64,000 nt of DNA from Phocicoccus pinnipedialis (GTDB taxonomy: Bacteria; Bacillota; Bacilli; Staphylococcales; Salinicoccaceae): positions 124,001-188,000 of the forward strand of contig NZ_CAJEWB010000005.1 of the NCBI RefSeq assembly GCF_903994035.1, written 5' to 3'. A program made the translations under genes and the position numbers. Shown here piece after piece: positions 9,209 through 17,907 of the stretch. How positions within the stretch are numbered: the first letter of the stretch is position 1; the number at the start of each line of letters is the position of its first letter. The notes below the pieces were generated by a model. The model made no database searches, was not told the DNA's origin, and worked only from the letters and a program-made list of their open reading frames with translations.

Positions 9209-9484
9209 AATCTTTTACCCCTCTCAATTGCTTTACTTTAACTCACTATATATATACCCGGGAAAATGTTTAATGAAACATAATAAATATGATAATTAAA
9301 AGTATTCAGCTTTTCCATGTCATGGGACAGATCTCTTATAATAATAATGCCTGAAGTTATTATCAATAAAAATTCTTAAACATTTATATTTTAAGTTATT
9401 CAGAGAAACAAATGGCATTTACATAAGTATAATCTGATTGTACGAATAAAAATATGAACTAATTACAAAACTAAACAGCATGTC
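9209..9484. other. Upstream region of SDR 1, no gene seen
   Basis: AT-rich spacer that probably holds the SDR 1 promoter. A TATATATACCCGGG stretch lies at 9247-9260. No open frame or hairpin of note was found. Confidence 0.4.
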
Positions 9485-9610
9485 CTATTTATACTCATTG
9501 CTATCAATAATTGTTACGTGAGAACCTTCTTTCACCATTGCAAGTGCAATTCCAAGACCAATAACGCCAGCGCCTCCAGTAACAAAAGCGACTATGTCCT
9601 CTAATTTCAG
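9485..9610 (-). pseudogene. N-terminal relic of a second SDR gene
   Basis: About 41 codons read LKLEDIVAFVTGGAGVIGLG and then a beta-alpha-beta unit ending VTIIDSNEYK and a stop. This is the Rossmann start of an SDR (TGGAxxIG motif), cut off after beta-2. The first codon is now CTG behind a plausible GAAGGGG, so the start may also be mutated. The sequence differs from the three intact SDR genes in the window. From 9611 to 9973 no further gene remnant was recognised. Confidence 0.75.
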
Positions 9611-9973
9611 TAAAAATCCCCTTCTTTTTTATTAATAACTTTCTAAAGTTCCAGGACTATTATAAATTATATTTAATCATTTTCTGTATCTTTGAAAGTA
9701 AGAATAATACCGATAATATGATAAGTATTGTTAAAAGAGAAAAGATATAACTATGTCCTGAAAATTTCGTATTATTTTGGCTGTTAGGTATAGGAAAAGA
9801 CATAAATTGAATAATAGAATCTTATGCGATTATAAATGGAATGAAGTAGTCGTGGGATCCTATGGTGATTCATTTTATATTCTTTTATGCGACTTTTAGT
9901 TTAAGGTATATGATAAGAATAATAATATTTGCATGTTTATTTTGATGACTCAATATAATTAAGAGGTGATGAA

Positions 9974-10396
9974 ATGAGAACAGTTTTATATGGTTTTTAT
10001 TCTGGATTATTTTTGCTTGCGATTACATATCTCATGGATAGTATATTTCAAAAGCAATTAGTGACTATTTTATTAAACGTAGACTTTATAACGAATAAGC
10101 AGTCTGATTCATTAATTTTTGAATGGGGGTTACATCTATTCGTTAGCATTATAATATTTATTGTATTTTCTTATCTGAAGCCATATAGGTGGCTCTATAT
10201 TAGTATTTACGTAATGAGTATGTTTATGTTTACATTCTTGTATATACAATTACCTAAGCTAGCAGTTTATGAAAATGTGACACAAGATTTATTTGGATTA
10301 TTATTGTGGTTAATTGCTCATGTAATGTATTTGGTTTTGGTTCATTATTTAATCGGACGATTATTTACACGTAAAAACGGGAATATGAAGAATTAG
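9974..10396 (+). CDS. Hypothetical membrane protein, four helices
   Basis: 140-residue protein with four hydrophobic segments at about residues 4-22, 50-68, 72-92 and 105-126 and a basic tail (RLFTRKNGNMKN). I do not recognise the family. GAGGTGAT sits just before the ATG. It ends 14 bases before the glutathione peroxidase gene, whose ribosome site lies in that gap, so the two are likely cotranscribed; a role near redox stress is possible but unproven. Confidence 0.75.
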   Translation: MRTVLYGFYSGLFLLAITYLMDSIFQKQLVTILLNVDFITNKQSDSLIFEWGLHLFVSIIIFIVFSYLKPYRWLYISIYVMSMFMFTFLYIQLPKLAVYENVTQDLFGLLLWLIAHVMYLVLVHYLIGRLFTRKNGNMKN

Positions 10397-10410
10397 AGGG
10401 AGTGATTATA

Positions 10411-10905
10411 ATGACACAAAATATTTATGATATAGAAGTTAAAGATAAGACGGGTAATTATGATTCATTAGAGAAATATAAAGGTCAAGTGATGGTAGTT
10501 GTGAATACAGCTACTCAGTGTGGTTTGAGTGGTCAATTCAATACGCTTGAAGAGTTATATCAAAAATATAAAGATGATGGTTTTGTGGTTCTTGGCTTCC
10601 CTAGCAATCAATTTGCAAATCAGGAACCTGGAGATGATGAAGAGATCGCGCAGACATGTCAAATGAATTTCGGCGTTACTTTCCCTATTTATTCTAAAGT
10701 AGATGTTAATGGAAAAAATGAAAGTCCATTATTTACTTATTTAAAAAAGGAAAGTAAAGGTATGCTAGGTAGTAGTATTAAGTGGAACTTTACTAAATTT
10801 TTAATTGACCAAGAAGGTAATGTTGTGCAGCGCTATGGACCAAAAGATAGTCCTTTAAAAATGGAAGAACAAATCAAATCTTTACTATCTAAAAACTTAA
10901 AATAA
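10411..10905 (+). CDS. Glutathione peroxidase-family thiol peroxidase
   Basis: 164-residue cytoplasmic peroxidase of the GPx fold. Peroxidatic Cys37 is in NTATQCGLSGQF; the family motifs GFPSNQF and KWNFTKFLID are intact, giving the Cys-Gln-Trp-Asn active site. Staphylococcal relatives usually take electrons from thioredoxin. The ATG at 10411 follows AGAGGGAG by 8 bases, which is better than the GTG at 10402. A palindromic terminator follows directly. Confidence 0.93.
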   Translation: MTQNIYDIEVKDKTGNYDSLEKYKGQVMVVVNTATQCGLSGQFNTLEELYQKYKDDGFVVLGFPSNQFANQEPGDDEEIAQTCQMNFGVTFPIYSKVDVNGKNESPLFTYLKKESKGMLGSSIKWNFTKFLIDQEGNVVQRYGPKDSPLKMEEQIKSLLSKNLK

Positions 10906-10910
10906 GCATA

Positions 10911-10940
10911 AAAAAAGAAACTCCCTAGGGAGTTTCTTTT
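10911..10940. terminator. Bidirectional terminator after the peroxidase gene
   Basis: A perfect 30-bp palindrome (AAAAAGAAACTCCCT and its inverse) with A and T runs on both sides separates two convergent genes and touches the SDR 2 stop codon. Confidence 0.85.
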
Positions 10941-11674
10941 TATAATGCTGATACGCCACCATCGATTACAAATTCAGAACCTGTTGAGTACTGAGACTCA
11001 TCAGATGCTAAGAATATAACCATGTCTGAAACTTCTTCCGGTTGAGCGACACGACGTAATGGAATTGTTTTCTTGAATTGTTCAACGGCTTCTTTCACGC
11101 CTTCTTGTTCAAGCATTGGCGTGTGAACAACGCCAGGGTGTACAGAGTTTACGCGAATGTTATGTGGTGAAAGTTCTCTTGCACATGCTTTAGTAAACCC
11201 TCTCACTGCGAACTTAGTATCTGTATATCCAGCGGCACCACCAATTAGACCGTTCATAGAAGAAATATTAATGATTGATCCACTGTTTTGTGCTTTCATA
11301 CTTGGAGTGACAGCTTTTGTTCCTAAGAACACAGACACTTGGTTTATATTGACGATTTTCATATAATCATCTAGAGTTAGATCTTCCAATGCATAGTTAT
11401 ATGTGATACCCGCATTATTTACAAGAGCGTCAATCTGACCGAATTTTTCTAATGTCATATCTACTACATTTTTCCAATCAGATTCACTCGATACATCGTG
11501 CTTGATGAACAGACTGTTATCCCCGAGTTCTTGTTGAACTTCGCGTCCTTTTTCTTCATTGATGTCAGTTATGACAACTTTTGCACCTTGTGCGAGCATT
11601 TTTTCTGCGTGAATTTTACCCATGCCCTGCGCAGCGCCTGTAATAATAATGACTTTGTTTTCTAATCGATTCAT
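10940..11674 (-). CDS. Short-chain dehydrogenase/reductase (SDR) 2
   Basis: 244-residue classical SDR resembling 3-alpha/20-beta-hydroxysteroid or glucose dehydrogenase-like enzymes. Motifs: TGAAQGMG at 12-19, NNAG, INISS and YTDTK. Aspartate after beta-2 (VITDIN) points to NAD. GGAG lies 9 bases before the ATG. The substrate is unknown. It is the second of three SDR genes in 9 kb that are not close copies, so the cluster was assembled rather than duplicated locally. Confidence 0.9.
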   Translation of the reverse strand: MNRLENKVIIITGAAQGMGKIHAEKMLAQGAKVVITDINEEKGREVQQELGDNSLFIKHDVSSESDWKNVVDMTLEKFGQIDALVNNAGITYNYALEDLTLDDYMKIVNINQVSVFLGTKAVTPSMKAQNSGSIINISSMNGLIGGAAGYTDTKFAVRGFTKACARELSPHNIRVNSVHPGVVHTPMLEQEGVKEAVEQFKKTIPLRRVAQPEEVSDMVIFLASDESQYSTGSEFVIDGGVSAL

Positions 11675-11839
11675 ATAAACATCTCCTTATTTATGCTTCT
11701 ATTATCGCAAATAATGCATTACAATTACACTTTTTTGCTTGAAAATAAAATTTATATTTTTGATGATGTCATAAATCATATGACACAGATCTGTTAATAC
11801 TTTTGCAACATAAACTAATGTGCTACTTAGCCTTACTAT

Positions 11840-11852
11840 AACGCATAGCGTT
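11840..11852. repeat. Dispersed palindrome AACGC-N3-GCGTT, copy 1
   Basis: AACGC ATA GCGTT, extended by flanking ACTAT/ATAGT, lies in the spacer between arsC and SDR 2. The same 5-3-5 palindrome with other centres recurs at 29060-29072, 29125-29137 and 50493-50505, always between genes or at gene ends. Confidence 0.55.
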
Positions 11853-11894
11853 ATATAGTCATTAGTTAATTTTAGAGTAAAAACGTTGTTGTCA

Positions 11895-12293
11895 TTAGTA
11901 GTTTTGTTTAAATTGTTCGATTGCTAGTTTGATTTCATCTCTAACACGTTGGAATTCCGTCCATTCTTTGCCTGCGGGATCATCGAATCCCCAGTGTTCT
12001 TTCTTAACATTTAAAGGAATAGTCGGACAATTTATATCAGCATCGCTGCATAGTGTAACAACCAAATCAGAGGATTTAAGAATTTCATTATCAATGATAT
12101 TTGAAGTTTGACTAGATATATCCACGTCAACCTCTTTCATTGCTTCAATTGCTTTTTGATTGACGCCGTGTGCCTCAATACCTGCTGAATAAACTTTCCA
12201 CTCATCTCCGAGAATTTTTTTACCCCAACCTTCAGCCATTTGGCTACGACAAGCATTACCTGTACATATAAAATAAATTGTTTTTTTTGTCAT
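11895..12293 (-). CDS. arsC: Thioredoxin-coupled arsenate reductase ArsC
   Basis: 132-residue low-molecular-weight phosphatase-fold enzyme reducing arsenate to arsenite. Numbered from the chosen start, cysteines fall at 10, 15, 82 and 89, exactly as in the plasmid pI258 enzyme whose Cys10-Cys82-Cys89 relay uses thioredoxin. The P-loop is [11 protein letters not shown] at 12293 is preferred over 12302 because GAGAG lies at proper distance. Last gene of arsRBC, 14 bases after arsB. Confidence 0.96.
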   Translation of the reverse strand: MTKKTIYFICTGNACRSQMAEGWGKKILGDEWKVYSAGIEAHGVNQKAIEAMKEVDVDISSQTSNIIDNEILKSSDLVVTLCSDADINCPTIPLNVKKEHWGFDDPAGKEWTEFQRVRDEIKLAIEQFKQNY

Positions 12294-12307
12294 AATGTTC
12301 ATCTCTC

Positions 12308-13597
12308 TTAAAATATCATTAATGTTATATATAATCCAAATAGTGTTATAAACAGTACGGGAACTGTAATGATAATGCCAATTTTAAAATACGTTCCCCA
12401 TGAAATCTTTACACCTTTTTGTGTTAGTACATGTAACCATAAGAGCGTTGCAAGTGATCCTATTGGTGTAATTTTTGGTCCTAAATCAGAGCCAATAACG
12501 TTGGCGTAAATCATGCCTTCTTTAATTGAACCAACGACACTTGATTGACCAATCGCAATCGCATCTATTAAAACGGTCGGCATATTATTCATTATAGAAG
12601 ATAAAAAGGCGGCAATAAAACCCATACCCATGATACTACTCAATAAACCGTAGCTGGATACCGTATTAAGAATGTTCGCGAGTATCGTCGTTATACCGAC
12701 ATTTTTCAAACCGAATACGACTAAATACATACCGATAGAGAATATTACAATATTCCACGGTGCATTTTTAATAACTGCTGTTGTATCAACCACCTGAGAT
12801 TTACGTGCTAATAATAAGAAGATTATTGCTACGATACCTGCAATGATTGACACTGGAATTGTTATAAACTCACTCGCAAGATAACCAGCGAAAAGAACGG
12901 ATAAAACAATCCATGAAATTTTAAAGAGTTTAGGATCTCTAATGACATCTTTAGGCTCAATAATTTGGCTAGTATCAAAAGATTTTGGAATAGATTTTCT
13001 GAAATATAACCATAATACGGCAATGCTTGCGATTATTGAAAATATGTTAGGAATAATCATACGACTGAAATATTCAATAAAACCAATATTAAAATAATCT
13101 GCTGATACAATGTTAACAAGGTTACTCACAATCAAAGGCAGTGATGCAGTATCTGCAATAAACCCACTTGCTATAATAAACGGGAAGATCATCTGTGATT
13201 TAAAACCAAGGTTTCTTACCATAGCTAAAACAATTGGTGTTAAAATTAATGCTGCACCGTCATTTGCGAAAAATGCTGCAACGATTGCGCCAAGTAGGAT
13301 GATGTAAATAAACATTTTTAAGCCATTACCTTTTGAAGCTTTGAGCATATGTATTGCAGACCATTCAAAAAATCCTATTTCATCTAGGATAAGTGATATG
13401 AGGATAATTGCTACAAAGGTTAACGTGGCATTCCATACGATATTTGTCACTTCTAAAACGTCAGGAAGGCTGACTACCCCAGTGACAATGGCGATAAGTG
13501 CTCCGATTAATGCTGTAAGTCCGATATCTAGACTTTTGGGTTGCCAAATGACAAATATGAGAGTCATTATAAATATTAGAATCGCTATCGCCGTCAT
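12308..13597 (-). CDS. arsB: Arsenite efflux pump ArsB
   Basis: 429-residue integral membrane protein with about twelve helices. It exports arsenite and antimonite. The start [20 protein letters not shown] and the [13 protein letters not shown] motif match the ArsB/ion-transporter family closely. The ATG at 13597 overlaps the arsR stop as ATGA and has GGAG 8 bases upstream; a GTG at 13606 is less likely. arsA is absent, so energy comes from membrane potential. Confidence 0.96.
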   Translation of the reverse strand: MTAIAILIFIMTLIFVIWQPKSLDIGLTALIGALIAIVTGVVSLPDVLEVTNIVWNATLTFVAIILISLILDEIGFFEWSAIHMLKASKGNGLKMFIYIILLGAIVAAFFANDGAALILTPIVLAMVRNLGFKSQMIFPFIIASGFIADTASLPLIVSNLVNIVSADYFNIGFIEYFSRMIIPNIFSIIASIAVLWLYFRKSIPKSFDTSQIIEPKDVIRDPKLFKISWIVLSVLFAGYLASEFITIPVSIIAGIVAIIFLLLARKSQVVDTTAVIKNAPWNIVIFSIGMYLVVFGLKNVGITTILANILNTVSSYGLLSSIMGMGFIAAFLSSIMNNMPTVLIDAIAIGQSSVVGSIKEGMIYANVIGSDLGPKITPIGSLATLLWLHVLTQKGVKISWGTYFKIGIIITVPVLFITLFGLYITLMIF

Positions 13598-13914
13598 AAT
13601 GAACACTCCACTTTTTCTAGATTTTTACAAATACATGAAGTGTGACTCATATTTATATTATTTAAGTGCTGAATAATAGAATCGAAATGATAATGATTAA
13701 TTTGGTACATTTGTTTATTTCCAACTTTACGTGCAATTACTAAATCGTTTTCGACCAAAGTTTTCATATGGTGACTTAGTGTGGGTTGCGTGAATTGGAA
13801 GTGTTCGAGTAAATCACATGCACACAGTTCTCCACAAGAAAGTAAGTCTAATATCTCTAAGCGACTTGGGTTGGATAAAATTTTTAAGTATGCTGCTAAT
13901 GATTGATAAGACAT
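13594..13914 (-). CDS. arsR: ArsR, arsenite-responsive repressor
   Basis: 106-residue winged-helix repressor. The metal-binding helix reads ELCACDLL with cysteines 31 and 33, followed by the recognition helix [11 protein letters not shown]. Arsenite binding releases the repressor from DNA. An extra cysteine-rich tail ([14 protein letters not shown]) goes past the minimal family length. GGAGG is 7 bases before the ATG. First gene of the arsRBC operon. Confidence 0.95.
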   Translation of the reverse strand: MSYQSLAAYLKILSNPSRLEILDLLSCGELCACDLLEHFQFTQPTLSHHMKTLVENDLVIARKVGNKQMYQINHYHFDSIIQHLNNINMSHTSCICKNLEKVECSL

Positions 13915-13937
13915 ACATCTACCTCCAGTTTATTTAA

Positions 13938-13972
13938 ATAGATTATCATCTATATAGATTGTTGTCTATGTA
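13938..13972 (-). promoter_or_regulatory. Putative ars promoter/operator
   Basis: ATCTATATAGAT (13948-13959) is a perfect 12-bp palindrome within a longer array of TAGAT/ATCTA half sites just upstream of arsR. On the minus strand TAGACA and GATAAT could be promoter elements, with a short 15-base spacing. ArsR binding is inferred from position. Confidence 0.55.
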
Positions 13973-13973
13973 G

Positions 13974-14010
13974 AAAAAAAGGCGAAGTGCTAATTTTAGC
14001 ACTTCGCCTT
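13974..14010 (-). terminator. Terminator of the SAM-riboswitch gene
   Basis: GGCGAAGTGCTA and its inverse form a 14-bp stem including flanking AA/TT; on the minus strand it is followed by seven T. It ends the small transcript and insulates the ars promoter. Confidence 0.9.
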
Positions 14011-14018
14011 GTTACTTA

Positions 14019-14198
14019 CTATTTTGATCCTGTAATGCTTAAGATTGCTTTTCTATCTCTTATAGGATCGAGATTGCTTAAAATCTTGGCTTTCACTTCT
14101 CTAATCTTACCAGCTTTTAGCATACTTCCTGACCAACTATTTGGCTGATAGGCATTCCAATAATCCAAAATTTCGTATAGTTCGTGACAATTTTTCAT
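14019..14198 (-). CDS. 59-aa protein of unknown function under a SAM riboswitch
   Basis: 59 residues, starting MKNCHELYEILDYW and ending ILSITGSK. It is soluble, fairly basic in its second half (KAGKIREVKAKIL) and has one cysteine near the start. I do not recognise it. The frame extends further upstream but only into the terminator arm of the riboswitch; the ATG at 14198 follows GAGGAG by 10 bases. A strong terminator stands 8 bases after the stop, so this is the only gene of the unit. The riboswitch suggests expression when S-adenosylmethionine is low. Confidence 0.65.
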   Translation of the reverse strand: MKNCHELYEILDYWNAYQPNSWSGSMLKAGKIREVKAKILSNLDPIRDRKAILSITGSK

Positions 14199-14226
14199 TA
14201 AACATAAGCTCCTCTGAATATATTTA

Positions 14227-14369
14227 ATAAAATAGCCCTTCTGATTAAGAAGAGCGTACATGTCTTCTCATCTGTCAGTAGTTAAAATACTGTTGGAATT
14301 AGCACATCGCGATATCGCTGTTGCTGGAGTTTCTAAGGGCCAATTCCCTCCACTCACTCTTAATAAGAG
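14227..14369 (-). ncRNA. SAM-I (S-box) riboswitch with terminator
   Basis: On the minus strand the aptamer begins CTCTTATTAAGAG and contains the S-box core GAGGGAATTGGCCCT, AAACTCCAGCAAC, GTGCTAATTCCA and closes with CAGATGAGAAG at 14264. The expression platform follows: GCTCTTCT-TAATC-AGAAGGGC and ATTTTATT (14257-14227), a terminator whose 5' arm can pair with the aptamer's 3' end. In known S-box RNAs SAM binding favours termination. The signature is read directly. Confidence 0.92.
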
Positions 14370-14482
14370 AACTATTTTATTAATTTTATTATAACATATT
14401 TGTTTTGTGCTTTAATCATAATACCGATATAAAATTAATTTCATAAAGGTATCAAATGATTTTCATATTCTTCAGGTTACAA

Positions 14483-15172
14483 TTATTTATTTATCTTCTT
14501 ATTACCCTTTGAATCGCGCCAATATTTATATGAAATCCATGTCGCAACGCCTACTGTAATCCATGCGACTACAAGGACAGCACCATTTAGCAGTGTTGGG
14601 TTTACTGCGAAAGCACCGATAGCGACAAGTGATACTTGTCCTGGAATTGAAGCAATAAACGTTGCAGATAGGAATGCAGACTGGCTGATACCTAAAGCAC
14701 CGGCACCATAATTTACTGGCCAATATGGTAATCCAGGCATGAGTCGTGCGGTACACATTGCGAGAAATCCAGCATCTCCGAGATAATTTTTAACGGTTTT
14801 ACCATGCCTTCCGAGCAGTTTAAATGTAAGTTGTTGACCAGTAAGTCGAGCAATCCAATAACCAATCCATGAACCGATCATTACACTTAGAAAAGAAACG
14901 ACACTTCCTTCTACCACACCATATAACGACCCGGCAACGAGTGCAGGGATCGTAATAGGGATTGGCGTAATCGCAATAAGTGATGCAATTCCGATAAACA
15001 CTAGCCAACCAGCCCAACCATACCCAAGAATAATTTCTCGTAGTTCCTCAGGTTCAGGTACATCCACGTTAAAATAAACCCATATAAATAATGCAAAAAT
15101 TATAATTAAAAAAATAAATGAGATGATGGATTGTGGAGAATACGCATCATTACGATTTTTTTCAGAGTTCAT
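14483..15172 (-). CDS. TVP38/TMEM64 family (DedA-superfamily) membrane protein
   Basis: 229-residue membrane protein with about six hydrophobic segments. The central signature includes GSLYGVVEGSVVSFLSVMIGS and, near residue 145, ARLMPGLPYWPVNYGAGAL, typical of the VTT/SNARE-associated domain. Members of this superfamily move lipids across the membrane; the cargo here is not known. GGAGGGGGG precedes the ATG by 7 bases. Monocistronic. Confidence 0.88.
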   Translation of the reverse strand: MNSEKNRNDAYSPQSIISFIFLIIIFALFIWVYFNVDVPEPEELREIILGYGWAGWLVFIGIASLIAITPIPITIPALVAGSLYGVVEGSVVSFLSVMIGSWIGYWIARLTGQQLTFKLLGRHGKTVKNYLGDAGFLAMCTARLMPGLPYWPVNYGAGALGISQSAFLSATFIASIPGQVSLVAIGAFAVNPTLLNGAVLVVAWITVGVATWISYKYWRDSKGNKKINK

Positions 15173-15370
15173 ACCGTTTCCCCCCTCCCGACTATATACT
15201 TACTTTACCTTTCATCACCTATAATTGGAATAAATTGCGTTTATTCTTTTAAGAAAGAAGATAATTTAAGTTAAACTACATATTCGAATCATTCATAATC
15301 AAATTTTACTAATATAATTCGACGATATCAGTGTTATTTTACAACTCAATCTATGCATTTTAAATATTGA

Positions 15371-16435
15371 ATGTGTATAGTTGAAGTAAAGGAGTTGTTT
15401 AAAATAGATATTTTAGTTGGTACTGGTTTATTATTATTAATCCTAGTATTTTTTAGTATTTTTACTTATTACGCTCCAGATGGTAGTGCGGTAATGAGTG
15501 CGTTAGCGACTGCGGCAATCGCTACTTTCCTCGTTGAAGCACTCCAAGGGTTTGTTCTTGGCGATATTTTACATATTGAATTTTTACAAGAGACAGGGCA
15601 CCTAGCAGGTACGATGAGTGGTGTCATTGTTGCGTTCTTAGTTGCCTTATCTAGAAAAATAAACGCACAAAATTCAGCGTTACTCGCCGTTTCTTTTGTT
15701 GAAATTGGCCTAATTCCTGCGCTATTTGCAGCTTATATTATTTCATTCTTAATTCGTTTCATTGAAAAGAAAATAACAAACGGACTCGACTTTATTATAA
15801 TCGTTATCTTCTGTATTCCTTTGGCACGTTTAATTGGGGTATTATTCACTCCAGTTGTAGATGGATCGTTGCTCAGAATTGGTGCAATTATTGATGGTGC
15901 AATGTCTACAAGCCCTCTTTTCATGGGACTTATCCTTGGTGGAATTATTACAGTGGTTGGGACTTCTCCATTAAGTTCTATGGCATTAACAGCAATGCTT
16001 GGTTTAACAGGTGTTCCGATGGCAGTTGCAGCTTTAACAGCATTTGGTTCGAGCTTCATGAATACAACCATCTTACATCGGTTAAAAATCGGTAATTTGA
16101 GATCAGTGATTTCTATCGCAATTGAGCCACTATCGAAAGCAGATCTTGTTTCCGCTAATCCTATTCCAATCTATGTAACCAATTTTATTGGTGGCGGCTT
16201 AGCTGGTATTGTTCTCGCATATTCCGGGCTGGTGAATGACGCGCCAGGGACGGCAGCACCGACACCAGGCTTGCTCGTGATGTTTGGTTTTAATCCTGCA
16301 ATGGAAGTAGTTAAATATGCAGTGATCACAGCAGCAATCTGTTTTACAGTAGGACTTGTGATGTCATATGTGTTTAAAAACTATCCTATAAAAAATAGCG
16401 AAGTTATTGGACCTTATTATGAAATTAAAAAATAA
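15371..16435 (+). CDS. PTS EIIC-like membrane protein (PTS_EIIC_2 family)
   Basis: Up to 354 residues with about ten hydrophobic segments and the glycine-rich LGGIITVVGTSPLSS and IGGGLAGIVLAYSGL stretches of the EIIC-type-2 family. These proteins lack known EIIA/EIIB partners, and none is nearby. The start is unclear: ATG at 15371 has no ribosome site, while a strong AAAGGAG (15388-15394) lies within the frame and points to translation near 15404, where the codon is ATA; TTG at 15395 abuts the site. The protein may therefore begin around IDILVGTGLL. Substrate unknown. Confidence 0.75.
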   Translation: MCIVEVKELFKIDILVGTGLLLLILVFFSIFTYYAPDGSAVMSALATAAIATFLVEALQGFVLGDILHIEFLQETGHLAGTMSGVIVAFLVALSRKINAQNSALLAVSFVEIGLIPALFAAYIISFLIRFIEKKITNGLDFIIIVIFCIPLARLIGVLFTPVVDGSLLRIGAIIDGAMSTSPLFMGLILGGIITVVGTSPLSSMALTAMLGLTGVPMAVAALTAFGSSFMNTTILHRLKIGNLRSVISIAIEPLSKADLVSANPIPIYVTNFIGGGLAGIVLAYSGLVNDAPGTAAPTPGLLVMFGFNPAMEVVKYAVITAAICFTVGLVMSYVFKNYPIKNSEVIGPYYEIKK

Positions 16436-16751
16436 ATATCGAAGCGGATTGTGTAATGCAAATTATGTTTAAATAACTATAAATCCGTTAGGGATTTCGC
16501 TTACTGTTCAGAGGGCCATAATGCACTTTGATCTGTTCTTAAAAACAGTATCCAATTTGCTCATCTATTCTATAACACTAGGCGTTATTCTCGTTGCTTA
16601 AAGATTATCTAATTCTATATCTGTCGATTTAAGATTAGTGAATAGTTTGTATTGATAGTCGTTATTTTGTAGCATATAGATATGTATCATGTATATTTTT
16701 AGGCATAGTTTTAATGTAGACTTAAATTTTATGAAAAGGGGATTTTTAATA
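16436..16751. other. Spacer without recognisable gene
   Basis: About 315 bases of AT-rich sequence. An imperfect version of the dispersed palindrome (AACACTAGGCGTT) lies near 16577. No hairpin with T tract was seen after the EIIC-like gene. Confidence 0.4.
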
Positions 16752-17444
16752 ATGAATAAAAAATTAGCAGTAATTACAGGTGCAGGTAGCGGACTAGGCT
16801 CTTCACTTGCACGTCGTTTTTCAGATTTAGGATTTCATGTAGCTCTTTTAGGTCGTAATGAAGATAAACTTAATAAAGTTGCTGAGACACTGCAATCAAA
16901 TCAGTATTCTGTTCATTCAGTGGATGTTTCCGATTTTGCGGCTGTTGAAGCAACTTTTAAAGATATAAATGACAAATACGGCGACGTGGATGTATTAGTC
17001 AATAATGCTGGTACTGGTGCATTTAAATTATTAGAAGATATTAGTGCAGATGAAATCAATAGTATGATTGATGTGAATATTAAAGGGACAATCTACTGTA
17101 CACAGCAAGTGTTGCCCAGCATGAAAAAGAATAATGATGGTGTCATTGCTAATATCGTATCTACAGCAGGTCTCGTGGGCAAGTTAAATGAGACCGTATA
17201 CTGCGCGAGTAAGTTTGGTGCGCGTGGATTCACTGAAGCATTGCTTGTAGAACTCAAAGATACAGACATTCGCGTCTTTGGTGCGTACATGGGTGGTATG
17301 AAAACAGAATTTTGGGATGGTATCTTGAAAGAAGATCAGATGACTCACTTAATGGATCCGGAAGATATCGCAGAAATTATAATGGCCAATGTAAAAGAAA
17401 GAAAGAACCTAACAGTGGAACAAGTGGTTATTAAGAATCACTAA
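16752..17444 (+). CDS. Short-chain dehydrogenase/reductase (SDR) 3
   Basis: 230-residue SDR. Motifs: TGAGSGLG near residues 9-16, NNAG, the serine in NIVSTAG and YCASK. An arginine after beta-2 (LLGRN) suggests NADP, unlike the other two SDRs here. The C-terminus lacks the long substrate loop and GG-VDGG end, so it belongs to a YdfG/3-oxoacyl-reductase-like short subgroup. ATG at 16752 follows AAAGGGG by 10 bases; an earlier in-frame ATG at 16689 lacks a site. Substrate unknown. Confidence 0.88.
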   Translation: MNKKLAVITGAGSGLGSSLARRFSDLGFHVALLGRNEDKLNKVAETLQSNQYSVHSVDVSDFAAVEATFKDINDKYGDVDVLVNNAGTGAFKLLEDISADEINSMIDVNIKGTIYCTQQVLPSMKKNNDGVIANIVSTAGLVGKLNETVYCASKFGARGFTEALLVELKDTDIRVFGAYMGGMKTEFWDGILKEDQMTHLMDPEDIAEIIMANVKERKNLTVEQVVIKNH

Positions 17445-17470
17445 GCACCAAATAATCATATCAATATATT

Positions 17471-17500
17471 AAACACCCAGTAGGTTGCTACTGGGTGTTT
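17471..17500. terminator. Terminator after SDR 3
   Basis: AAACACCCAGTAG-GTTG-CTACTGGGTGTTT, a 13-bp perfect stem followed by AATTGTTT; usable in both directions between convergent genes. Confidence 0.85.
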
Positions 17501-17523
17501 AATTGTTTGGTGATTAAATAGAA

Positions 17524-17754
17524 CTATCTCTCATCTATTTTATTATTAATTTGTTTGCTATCACTAAGTGATATAAAGAAAAAAACAATTTGAATGATAA
17601 CCATTATTGCTAAGATGGAAGTTCCAAATATGACAATATCTGTAACGTTTAGCGTTATCCAATTATTTATAATTCCAGCTATTGTAAATGCAGTTATATC
17701 AACTATTAGTTGAATAATTAAAGCTAGTGCTGTGGGTATTTTAGTATAATGCAA
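17524..17754 (-). CDS. Hypothetical two-helix membrane protein, possibly frameshifted at its start
   Basis: 76 codons encode two hydrophobic segments (about 8-29 and 40-63) and a polar tail. Family not recognised. The only start in frame is TTG at 17754 and no ribosome site precedes it. In the next frame directly upstream, KKIISVWIASALIGVAL reads like a further membrane helix and would join this frame after a single-base shift near 17752. It may therefore be a pseudogene of a three-helix protein. Confidence 0.4.
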   Translation of the reverse strand: MHYTKIPTALALIIQLIVDITAFTIAGIINNWITLNVTDIVIFGTSILAIMVIIQIVFFFISLSDSKQINNKIDER

Positions 17755-17907
17755 CGCCGATTAATGCTGAGGCAATCCAGACTGAAATAATTTTTTTAAG
17801 GACTCTATAATGACTTATATAAAATTTTAAAGGAATACCAGTACAGTTCATACTCCGTTCATACAATCTAGTTATAATCATGTTAAATAGAATGAGGGGG
17901 AAATGTA

